Below, piece by piece: positions 10,859 to 19,757 of a stretch of 64,000 bases of DNA. The notes under the pieces were generated by a model. It was not told where the DNA came from. It saw nothing but the letters and a program-made list of their open reading frames with translations, and did no database searches. The first letter of the stretch is position 1; each line of letters starts with the position of its first letter. The position numbers and the translations under genes are program-made. The DNA is from Phymatolithon calcareum (Eukaryota > Rhodophyta > Florideophyceae > Hapalidiales), in the NCBI GenBank assembly GCA_977006965.1, contig OZ345381.1:1860001-1924000 (forward strand), written 5' to 3'.

Positions 10859-11045
10859 TGTAGACACGCAATGCTGCACGAGAGTAATTAGGAACAATTA
10901 CATTCTCTGTGATATCATAACGCCCCTGCCCATTTGAAGCGGCGATCCTGATCGCACCTTAGACTGGGCATCTCATCATCGCATCACAGAGAATCACCCA
11001 TTTCAAGATAAACCTTACCTTCTCTTTTCACTCACAGTGATTACA
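10859..11045 (+). repeat. 3' LTR of Ty3/gypsy element
   Basis: Identical over 187 bp to 5992-6178. It starts 25 bp after the pol stop codon. The preceding bases (TATGGGGCAC) are only weakly purine-rich, so the polypurine tract is short or atypical. ATAA follows directly and matches the bases before the 5' LTR. Confidence 0.95.
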
Positions 11046-11400
11046 ATAAGAAGTTGCCAGGAGTGTTACAAACAAGGGACAGGACGACAAGGCTAAGATG
11101 CCTAAGACTGATTTTTAACAGAGCTCCATTGTGGAGGAAATCAATCCTCGGTGAGTATTTCGGACCCGGTCCTGAAATTGAGCTTATTGCACTCCAACGC
11201 ATACTAGGGTCTAAGATGATAGTTAAAGAGACTGAATATGAATGCAAAAGACTAACTCGAACTCTCATATGGAGAGCAACTCGAATCAATGAAATGTTAG
11301 GGAAAAAGAATACGGAAAGTTAGACATAATTGAGAAGCTGCTCTATTACTCACAGTAAGGTCTTGGGTGCTTTTGAAATAAATCAACATATATCCACCTT
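11046..11400 (+). pseudogene. LINE post-RT segment
   Basis: Continues the LINE frame interrupted by the Ty3/gypsy element. The protein TRDRTTRLRCLRLIFNRAP and the later TEYECKRLTR match the minus-strand fragment at 12,955-13,345 almost block for block, so the segment is a conserved part of this LINE family. It also matches it at DNA level through ATAAATCAACATATATCC near 11,380. Beyond it, 11,400-11,585 shows nothing recognisable. Confidence 0.75.
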
Positions 11401-11587
11401 ACCCTAGGACAGTTCTAATGGAATGCGTACGAAATCGTTACCTTGGGCAGGATTGTGGAGACGTGAACACAGCTGTTCGTATCTGGACTTCATAATAGGC
11501 CTTCTTCGTTCTGCATGCACTCTTTGAGGTCCTGCTGACTAGCAAAAAGCTCAGAGCTCTTTCTGTGTCGAGCCTGTATCTCCTTCG

Positions 11588-11830
11588 AGTTCGTATTCTT
11601 TCTGTCTTTCTTTATTGCGGAAGGATCGCTCACACGGAAGGTGAGACCCTTAAGCTCTTCTGCGACAGCTTCTTGTAGTTCAGAAATTTGAGTATATCTA
11701 AGGGTCTCTCACGGTATAGCTCTTCAACAATTTTTTCACCCACTCTGACTTTCGTCTGGAGACGGAAAGTCAACACACGCCTTGAAATCAGTTTTTAGGG
11801 CAACGAAAAATTTCTCAGGTGAAATGATAA
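11588..11830 (-). mobile_element. Inverted LINE 3'-end fragment
   Basis: Read on the minus strand this matches the last 150-200 bp of the intact LINE at 53.77-53.92 kb, including CCGTGAGAGACCC, TTTCTGAAC and the tail CCGCAATAAAGAAAGA. It is an independent 5'-truncated copy or rearranged piece lying inside the larger plus-strand LINE. The stretch 11,830-12,290 shows no clear homology and no gene. Confidence 0.75.
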
Positions 11831-12289
11831 TTGACAATGGGAGCTTCATTTAAAGAGAAATCCAATCCAATCCTTAAAATAAGGTGCTCTGCAGTTTCTT
11901 ATAGGCTTTGCACATTGGGTCGTGCAAAATTGTGTCCCGGTTGAATCCATGCATAAAGACGGACCACCATGGGGTTACACTAGTTGGAGAGATCCCAAAG
12001 GAATTCAAAATTTTCGAACAAAGTTCTGTTGTGGGTTACATTTTGTCCGCGAGGTTTTGAGCGAATCTCCAGTCACATTGCGTGGAAGCGAATCCGGTGT
12101 GACCAGTTTGTATTTTAACAGCGTGCGTTCCAAAGTCGCATGGTGCCGAACTTGTATCATGTTGGAAATCCTTGAACACCCGCTCGATTTCAACCACCGA
12201 TTGCGAAGGATTTTTCGAAGAACACATTCTCCCACTTCATAACCCCTATCTCGGCAAAGAACAAAGATCGGAAAAAACAAATAGCGACG

Positions 12290-12518
12290 GAGGCTCTGAT
12301 TCTTGAACGGCGAAACCAGGCAGCCAGCGGAACTAGAAGTACGGACGGATGGCAGAGTAGGCGAAATACCCTGTGTACAGATTCTTAATCTTCAAAACGA
12401 CGAGCAGGTTTCCGTTAAAGGGGATGCAAGTTGGTAAATGGCAGCACTCAAGATATGCGATGCGCTCCAACATGGGGACGACATCGTGGTGCCGAACGTT
12501 TTGACGAGAAACGAAAGG
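12290..12518 (+). pseudogene. LINE RNase H start with Tudor-like insert, decayed
   Basis: From GAGGCTCTGATTCTTGAACG this aligns base by base with the start of the intact copy at 52,727. The translation gives EALILER, then TDGRVGEIP (the first RNase H strand, with its catalytic aspartate), then EQVSVKGDASW, which parallels ERVSVKWDEGW, then a stop, and further weak homology to ALQHGDD. It shows that the Tudor-like segment belongs to the LINE family and is not a chance fusion at 52.7 kb. Confidence 0.7.
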
Positions 12519-12954
12519 AAGGGAATGGGAGCAGTATACTGCTATTGCAATTTACGGCAATATACTGCTATTTCCGTAAATTGCACTTTCTTTTCCAATT
12601 GCAATACGTATTGGCCAGCATATGTGAATAAGATCTGGTGACGAACGTACCACGCATGATGATAATGATGATGATTGATATATTCCCTTAAGGGGCTTGC
12701 ACGTCTAGAAGGCTTGATGCGACTCCACGTGCTGCGGTCGGAAGCGTCTTTTATGGACGATTCGATACTTTGGTTCGGGATATCGGCAAGGAGAGAGGCA
12801 TATGTTCTGGGTACGCATTGTAGCAGTATCCTGTGGACGAGCACTTACCACACATCGATACACTCTCGCTCTCTATTTTTGTCGATGTGCTGTCGTCGCT
12901 CCGTTTCTACTCTTTTGTTTACATTCTGAATTGAGCCTGCTACACTCGACTCTC

Positions 12955-13345
12955 TCCCATCGGGGGATATATGTTGATTTATTTCAAAAGCTCCCAAAGC
13001 CTAAAATTGAGTAACAGGAAAGCTTCTCGCTGTTTTCGATACTCATCTCTCTACTCTCCTTCTAATATCCCCTTAATTCGAATTTCTCTCCCTGTGAGGG
13101 CCCGAGTAAGTCTTTTGCATTCATATTCCGTTTCTTGATCCATCTTCATAGACCGCAGTATACGTTGCAACATGATAAGCTCCACCACAGCATCAGTACC
13201 AAAGTATTTCGCCATAATGGATTTTCTCCACAAAGGAACTCTGTTGAAAATGACTCTCAGGCATTTCAACCTCGCAGTTCTGTCCCTTATATATAGCACT
13301 CCTAGTAGGTCGTCCGGTACGCCGATCGTTCGAACCCCTCCTTCC
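12955..13345 (-). pseudogene. LINE post-RT fragment inside hAT
   Basis: On the minus strand the translation has IRDRTARLKCLRVIFNRVP and TEYECKRLTR, matching 11,046-11,330 on the plus strand. The DNA match extends to GATATATGTTGATTTATTTC near 12,965. It lies within the hAT boundaries, so it entered the hAT (or its progenitor) before or after insertion. Confidence 0.75.
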
Positions 13346-13368
13346 GTGGTTGCACCCTCGACTTGACG

Positions 13369-15065
13369 ATGTCCGTCCGACCGAAGCGAGAGCATGTCGT
13401 CAAAGCGCTCATGACGCAAGAACCTGATGCTGTCAAGACTATTACTTCGCGAAAGGGGAACGCTCGAAAAGTGACTTGCTGGGTCTATGCGTGTCCGCGA
13501 AAAGACCGCTGCAAAAGCATTCCGCCTGTTATCTCATTTGAGAAAGGAACTGGATGGACTAACCCGTACTCGCACCTGGTCTCTTGCGTTGCGGGTGGCG
13601 AAGAGACAAAGTTGACGGAATTGTATCGCGTAAGTTCAACGCTCGAAGTTGAAGACGGAGGAGATGGGCGAATTTCGTCCTCCTTTGAAACAACCCTGTC
13701 AAGCACGGATCGCGAGCGTGCTATGTACCACTACATTGATGTCATTGTCTCACTATCTCTCCCTATCACTTATATCGAAAATTCGCGCTTCCGAGACTTC
13801 AGCAAGTTTGGTGTGGGCATTTCTATCAAAGCGTTCCGCGAAACGGTGTTAAAGTTGGTAGAAGTGGTTGGGGCAGGCGTGAGAAACGATTTGAAGGACA
13901 CGCGAGGCGCCGTCATGATGGATGGACCAACAACGGGTCTCACTTTCTGGGAATCTTTGCGGTGTTCATGAAGAAAGTGAAATGCCTAGAAGGTGGGTCG
14001 GAATCATGGCGCGAAGAACAAGCCATGCCACTTCTTTCAATCGCTCCAATCGCCAAGCGAGACGAAGACGGTGAAATCGAAAGCGCACATGCAACGTCTT
14101 TCGATACGGAGACTTACATTCGTCAGATGGAGTCCATTTTCAACTACTACCACATCAACGTTCATGAACGGGCAGTCTGTCAGATTGCTGATAGCTGCGC
14201 GTTAAACAAATGCATCGCCGACAAGATGGGTATACCTCACGTTGGTTGCTGCAATCACAAGCTCGCTCTTGAAGTGAACGCTATGGTGTCAGCGCCTGTA
14301 TTGCAGCGTACAATCGATGCCGTTCGAACAACCATGCGGGAATGCAAGAGCAGTATCAAGAACCGAGCAATGCTTTATCGTCTTTAGGATCTCGCACCTA
14401 TACTACCGTCTGTTACGCGTTGGTATGGGTTGTGTGCTATAGTGACTCGTTTCAATCGCACACGAAACGAGCTGGAGAAAGTGGCGGATACTGATTGACT
14501 GGAGCTTACTATTTCGCGTACACTGCGTTTTCGAGCACAGTGCAAGCAACTAGCACGGTATCTCAATGGTATCAATACTGTCACTAAAGCGCTCCAGAAA
14601 CGAGGAGCTACTCTCGATTATTGTCGCTTCTTGCTTGATACTCTTTCTGACACGATTGAGGTCCAAAAAACAATCCGGAAGCGCAAATGTATGGGTGCAA
14701 CCTCAACAATGAGTACATAAAACTTCACTCTACGCATTCGCCAAGTTCCGTATTCGAGTCGGGCGTGGTCAAAATCCAGCGATACGAAGTTGACACGTTA
14801 ACCGACGAAGAATGAGCGGCCTGTGCAACTCTGAAGAAGCCGGATGATACGAGCGAGAATGGTGGTGATACGAGCGTGCACGGTGAAAACTTATCTATGG
14901 CGGAGATTTTAGAGAAACGCAAGCGACGTCGTCGATATACAGGACAACTTTACATGAACCTCGATTTTATTCTCGGTTCCTCTTCCTAAATTGAGCGTCT
15001 GTTCTCTCTTGCTGGTGGAATATTGGCGAGTAACAGGCAGCGCATGACTTTGATTCGCTTTTGTG
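13369..15065 (+). pseudogene. hAT-family transposase remnant
   Basis: Starts at an ATG (13,369). A first 200-codon frame carries an N-terminal zinc-finger-like block (CWVYACPRKDRCKS followed by a later C) and the catalytic-region start MMDGPTTGLTFW. A second frame (13,962-14,387) holds CQIADSCALNKCIADKMG and HVGCCNHKLALEVNAM, typical of the RNase H-like hAT core. A third, near 14,990-15,053, reads IERLFSLAGGILASNRQRMT, the hAT C-terminal dimerisation motif. Frames are joined by shifts near 13,965 and stops near 14,385, 14,495 and 14,718. The enzyme would cut and paste the element; this copy cannot encode a full protein. Confidence 0.85.
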
Positions 15066-15275
15066 ACCGCTATATATATCGCACGTAGCGATTTGGTTGC
15101 TCAAAGGGTGGGGGAAGATGTCGAGCAGGAGGTACTGCTGACCATGTAACGCTTTAATCGCAATTGTGCCCAATGCAATAGAACTAGCAATTGGTAGCGC
15201 GAGAGTTATTGCAGTAGCAATTGCACTTTCACAACGAGTCCCAATAAATATGCAGTATATTGCTCCCATTCCCTG

Positions 15276-15690
15276 ACAAAAGGCACCAGGTTATCCTCCT
15301 TGGTGGACCACCGGAGAGTTCCGCTGACATTCGACGCGGCGAGATCCATCATCAAATCATCTTCGAAACCGAAGCTTATCGCCCTCCCGACAATTCCTGA
15401 CGGCTTTCCAATATCGCACAGACGATCTGAAGTGATCATCCGCCATCTTCTTGACGACTGTACCCCTCTGGTGGACTCTTTTTCACAATGAGGAGAGCTT
15501 TGATGCAATGGCGTACGATACAGTATGCAAGATGTGTAATACGGGCTGTAGATTTTCCTGTCCTATAAAGCACGCACCCGCGCGTGGCACAGGATCCCTT
15601 CGGTTGCTGTGAAGGGAATCGCCCCGAAAGCGGAGTACAGGAGGCAAAGAGGGCACCCAGGAAGCAATAAGTTTCATTCTTTCTTTCTTT
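15276..15690 (+). pseudogene. LINE RNase H C-terminal end and 3' tail
   Basis: Resumes right after the hAT: LVDHRRVPLTFDAARSIIKS aligns with LLDHQKVPLTLEAAKSIIKT of the intact LINE, then PTIPDGFPISHRRSEVIIRHL and the cysteine block YDTVCKMCNTGC. Diverged bases and then TTCTTTCTTTCTTTTA near 15,677 mark the 3' end region. Confidence 0.75.
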
Positions 15691-15779
15691 TACTGCTGGA
15701 TTTCTCGAAGCTGATGGAACAACTCCGCATCCTTACGGATCTAGTAGACCTTAACAAATACGAGTGATATTTGATGTCA

Positions 15780-17000
15780 AAAATCAAGCTAGTCACTAAT
15801 CGCAATAGCTTCAGTGTTACTACCCCCTTGCTTCCCTTTCCTCTTTATCCTCTTCTTGGCACGGTCCAGGGACGCTTTATTCAGTTTTACAATTTGGGCA
15901 TAGGGAATATTAGCCATAGTCGGGATTTGGAGTAACCACTTAGAAAATTCCGCATTATATGATGAAACTGAGCTGGAAGCTCCCATATGATTCAACGTAC
16001 TAAGTTCTTTTCTCGCGTTAACCTGTCAACGAGTTCAAATACTGTCATATTTCTTTTCTGCACTCTTCAAATTATGTAATATTAACTTGAGTACTTATAT
16101 TCATAAGTTCACACCATTGCAATCCATCCCCGGTGAGTTAAACGAACAGAAAACTTGATATTCTGTGCCTCATCAGGTATTGTTGCTTAGTTGTCAAGTA
16201 AGTTTCGAATTGATTGGAGCCAGCCACGAAACATTTTTTGTCCGTTAAATTCGTCTGGCCTTGTTGTTCGCAACGACTGGTTCCTCGAAGATAGATTTAT
16301 AAATGCTTGATTTGCATTCAGTAATTGTTGCTGTAGTCCTGTGACAGCTGTCTGCAAGTTCTGAACAACTTGTGCCTGTTGTTCCTGCAGTTGTTGTTTA
16401 CGACTTTTCCTTTGATAGTTTAGCGATTGGATAATGGCACTAATACTTATCTTCGGATCTTTTGATACATTCGCGAACTTCTTGATGTCGGCCGTTTGAT
16501 ATGCAAGATTCAAATTGCGTTCGATAGCAATTTTTCGATTTTTCTGCTTCTCGCCCAATTTCTGGGCATTAAAAAGCACATTAATCTTATATCGCGTATA
16601 AGATTAATATGAATAGTTACCCATTTAGAACTGGTATTCTCAAATCGAGGACAGCTCTTCCGAAACCATTCTAGGACTGTATGAATATACCGATGATGTT
16701 GAAGGCACAGAAAATGGCATTAGTGGAAAAACTGAAGGAAATTTCCAATTCGCATATTGTGTTTTTCGCTTGCTCTTCTATAAAATTTTGCCTTTCACGA
16801 TCCTCTGCACCAGGAAGATGCCCGGTGGCATTAGGGACAATTTTTTCTACTAGGAGATACTGTAATCTTTGACGCTGAGGAGACGACGACACGAGTCCCG
16901 CAGATGGGCGCAGATTTGGGGAAGAGGCACGGTGTCGAGCTCTGTATTCTGAAGGCGTGCTGGAGCGCTCGCGAGGTGGATTCGATAGGATACGAAACAT
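15780..17000 (-). pseudogene. Retroelement Gag-like remnant
   Basis: Three minus-strand frames in order (16,671-17,000, 16,187-16,579 and 15,789-15,995) make a broken protein. It has a basic serine/proline-rich start, then a glutamine-rich coiled coil, then RPDEFNGQKMFRGWLQSIRN, and finally SVSSYNAEFSKWLLQIP and a basic tail KRIKRKG. The order coiled coil, 'P-x-F-x-G...W' and 'Y-x-x-E-F' is that of LTR-retrotransposon capsid proteins. No protease or polymerase follows, so it is a Gag-only fragment or a decayed element. Family assignment is inferred from pattern, not from a search. Confidence 0.5.
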
Positions 17001-17322
17001 AACTTGTAATTTTTTTGCATTCCGGATTTACAACAGGGTAAATAATGTACTACGCCTTTTGGAGGAATGGAAGGGAAATGTAGAAGGATTCCGAGTCGTT
17101 GACGGAGGCAAATACGAATGCACTATCGAGGCACTCTCAAACGTGTCTCGTCTCTCTGCGGCCACACTGGGTGCCTTCATTAGCTCATGCGGACTGTCGG
17201 ATGGATGTTTGTTCGATGTTCCTCTCGCAGGGCGAGCGATGAGAGGAACGCTGAAGCTTGTGGGAGGCATTCCAACCGGAGAGTGGATGCTTGGTCGCTG
17301 GAACCTCGATATGATTCTCTGA
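16957..17322 (+). CDS. Unidentified ORF, possible gene fragment
   Basis: A 121-codon frame whose latter part (from about residue 40) looks protein-like: GKYECTIEALSNVSRLSAAT, SSCGLSDGCLFDVPLAGRAM, GGIPTGEWMLGRWNLDM. I do not recognise it. It could be the 3' end of a captured gene, since it starts within transposon debris and has no convincing upstream part. The start codon is uncertain. Confidence 0.25.
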   Translation: MLERSRGGFDRIRNITCNFFAFRIYNRVNNVLRLLEEWKGNVEGFRVVDGGKYECTIEALSNVSRLSAATLGAFISSCGLSDGCLFDVPLAGRAMRGTLKLVGGIPTGEWMLGRWNLDMIL

Positions 17323-18120
17323 AATGATACGATCTGTAAAGATTCGGTTGGTCGTTTCCGATAGCCCCAAATATTATACGAAGTACAACCAATGAGCTTG
17401 TTATCAGCAATAGCCTTGATTTCAGAACTCTTTCGAGAGCGTTAAATTCTAACCCCGTTCAAAATTTCACTTCTCCCTTAATTTTCTGATAAATTTCAGA
17501 TATATCCTCGATTTCAATAATATCGATTACTTTTCGAAGATTTTCCGTAATATCTTTATTATTGGATATTTGTTCGCTCGGGGAGTAGAGAAGACCTTAG
17601 TTTTAGGGTCCGATGGGGACGTCTTCTGGACCTCTTGGCACTATTGGTCATCAGAAGCTCCTCATGGGGTCTCAGAGACTTTTCGAACATTTCTAAAGTT
17701 GTTGAATTAGTTTCGGATTAATTCACTGTAATTCAAATGTGCTCAGTGACTGTGCAGTCCAGTCCTACCAATCATAAAAATGTTTTATTTTGATTTGGTC
17801 ATTACAATATTATTTCCAAGTTTGATCGAACTATTTAATATTCGAATTGAAATTTACATTTCTTTTCATTTTCTTTTGTCATCGAGAGGTACTAGCCTTA
17901 AAATCTATCAAACAATCTTCGACCTTACTCCGAGTTATTTGCTCGACCTAGTATAAGCAACGATAACTTTTACGAGAAGCGCCTAAATTGATTTACTACG
18001 TGATGATCGATCGTACTAGTTTTCATTCCGTTCTTTTAGATTTTCTGAAAAGCAACGAGAACCTTAAAGAGTTGTACCACCGAAATCGTACTCTCTGGAC
18101 AAATAATCGACATTGAGAAC
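17323..18120. other. AT-rich spacer, nothing recognised
   Basis: AT-rich non-coding DNA between the Gag-like debris and the decamer array. Frames are short and stop-rich on both strands. I see no gene, terminal repeat or hairpin of note. Confidence 0.5.
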
Positions 18121-19757
18121 ATAATGACTGAAAATGAATGAAAATGACTGAAAATGACTGAAAATGAATGAAAATGACTGAAAATGACTGAAAATGACTG
18201 AAAATGAATGAAAATGAATGAAAATGAATGAAAATGAATGAAAATGAATGAAAATGAATGAAAATGAATGAAAATGAATGAAAATGAATGAAAATGAATG
18301 AAAATGAATGAAAATGAATGAAAATGAATGAAAATGAATGAAAATGAATGAAAATGAATGAAAATGAATGAAAATGAATGAAAATGAATGAAAATGAATG
18401 AAAATGAATGAAAATGAATGAAAATGAATGAAAATGAATGAAAATGAATGAAAATGAATGAAAATGAATGAAAATGAATGAAAATGAATGAAAATGAATG
18501 AAAATGAATGAAAATGAATGAAAATGAATGAAAATGAATGAAAATGAATGAAAATGAATGAAAATGAATGAAAATGAATGAAAATGAATGAAAATGAATG
18601 AAAATGAATGAAAATGAATGAAAATGAATGAAAATGAATGAAAATGAATGAAAATGAATGAAAATGAATGAAAATGAATGAAAATGAATGAAAATGAATG
18701 AAAATGAATGAAAATGAATGAAAATGAATGAAAATGAATGAAAATGAATGAAAATGAATGAAAATGAATGAAAATGAATGAAAATGAATGAAAATGAATG
18801 AAAATGAATGAAAATGAATGAAAATGAATGAAAATGAATGAAAATGAATGAAAATGAATGAAAATGAATGAAAATGAATGAAAATGAATGAAAATGAATG
18901 AAAATGAATGAAAATGAATGAAAATGAATGAAAATGAATGAAAATGAATGAAAATGAATGAAAATGAATGAAAATGAATGAAAATGAATGAAAATGAATG
19001 AAAATGAATGAAAATGAATGAAAATGAATGAAAATGAATGAAAATGAATGAAAATGAATGAAAATGAATGAAAATGAATGAAAATGAATGAAAATGAATG
19101 AAAATGAATGAAAATGAATGAAAATGAATGAAAATGAATGAAAATGAATGAAAATGAATGAAAATGAATGAAAATGAATGAAAATGAATGAAAATGAATG
19201 AAAATGAATGAAAATGAATGAAAATGAATGAAAATGAATGAAAATGAATGAAAATGAATGAAAATGAATGAAAATGAATGAAAATGAATGAAAATGAATG
19301 AAAATGAATGAAAATGAATGAAAATGAATGAAAATGAATGAAAATGAATGAAAATGAATGAAAATGAATGAAAATGAATGAAAATGAATGAAAATGAATG
19401 AAAATGAATGAAAATGAATGAAAATGAATGAAAATGAATGAAAATGAATGAAAATGAATGAAAATGAATGAAAATGAATGAAAATGAATGAAAATGAATG
19501 AAAATGAATGAAAATGAATGAAAATGAATGAAAATGAATGAAAATGAATGAAAATGAATGAAAATGAATGAAAATGAATGAAAATGAATGAAAATGAATG
19601 AAAATGAATGAAAATGAATGAAAATGAATGAAAATGAATGAAAATGAATGAAAATGAATGAAAATGAATGAAAATGAATGAAAATGAATGAAAATGAATG
19701 AAAATGAATGAAAATGAATGAAAATGAATGAAAATGAATGAAAATGAATGAAAATGA
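18121..19757 (+). repeat. AAAATGAATG decamer tandem array
   Basis: About 163 units of a 10-bp repeat. The first 80 bp mix AAAATGAATG with the variant AAAATGACTG (variants at 18,141, 18,151, 18,171, 18,181 and 18,191). From 18,201 to 19,750 all 155 units are identical. TGA occurs in every forward frame, so it is not coding on this strand. The A4 tract recurs every 10 bp, close to the DNA helical repeat, which predicts strong intrinsic curvature. Variants clustered at one end are typical of polar minisatellite expansion. The true length in the genome may differ from the assembled length. Confidence 0.98.

Larger units (their letters stand above)
5992..11045 (+). mobile_element. Ty3/gypsy LTR retrotransposon, young
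   Basis: A complete element of 5,054 bp is bounded by identical 187-bp LTRs that start TGTAGACAC and end GATTACA, so they have TG...CA ends. It is flanked by the 4-bp duplication ATAA (5988-5991 and 11,046-11,049). Removing it restores a continuous LINE frame (KIPINKH joined to KKLPGVL), which proves the insertion site. Order is gag, protease, reverse transcriptase, RNase H, integrase and chromodomain, as in chromoviruses. Identical LTRs mean insertion was recent. Two frame changes interrupt gag-protease, so this copy may not be active alone. Confidence 0.95.
12519..15275 (+). mobile_element. hAT transposon, decayed, with TIRs
   Basis: The terminal inverted repeats are GGGAATGGGAGCAGTATACT at 12,521 and its near-perfect complement ending at 15,273. 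The right end carries the typical CA start, and the left reads AA instead. The flanking 8-mers ACGAAAGG (12,511-12,518) and ACAAAAGG (15,276-15,283) differ at one base, which fits an old hAT-type 8-bp target duplication. Inside are a hAT transposase pseudogene and a foreign LINE fragment. The same TIRs, with a perfect duplication, bound the element at 57.05-57.82 kb. LINE RNase H sequence lies on both sides. Confidence 0.85.
4385..15690 (+). mobile_element. LINE copy with nested insertions
   Basis: Pieces of one non-LTR retrotransposon occur in the expected order along the plus strand: reverse transcriptase (about 4.4-5.7 kb), linker (up to 5991, resuming at 11,046), a post-RT segment (to about 11.4 kb), the start of RNase H with a Tudor-like insert (12.29-12.52 kb), the RNase H end and cysteine block (15.28-15.56 kb), and a pyrimidine/purine simple tail near 15.68 kb. 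Interruptions are a SINE-like insert, a Ty3/gypsy element, an inverted LINE fragment and a hAT. Many stops and frameshifts make it long dead. The central RNase H (roughly residues 90-225 of the intact copy) is absent at the hAT junction, so a deletion also occurred. Confidence 0.75.

Noticed and set aside
18121-19757. Decamer array considered as a CRISPR array, telomere repeat or coding repeat.
   Set aside because: No spacers between units, the unit is unlike telomeric repeats and internal to the sequence, and TGA stops occur in every forward frame.
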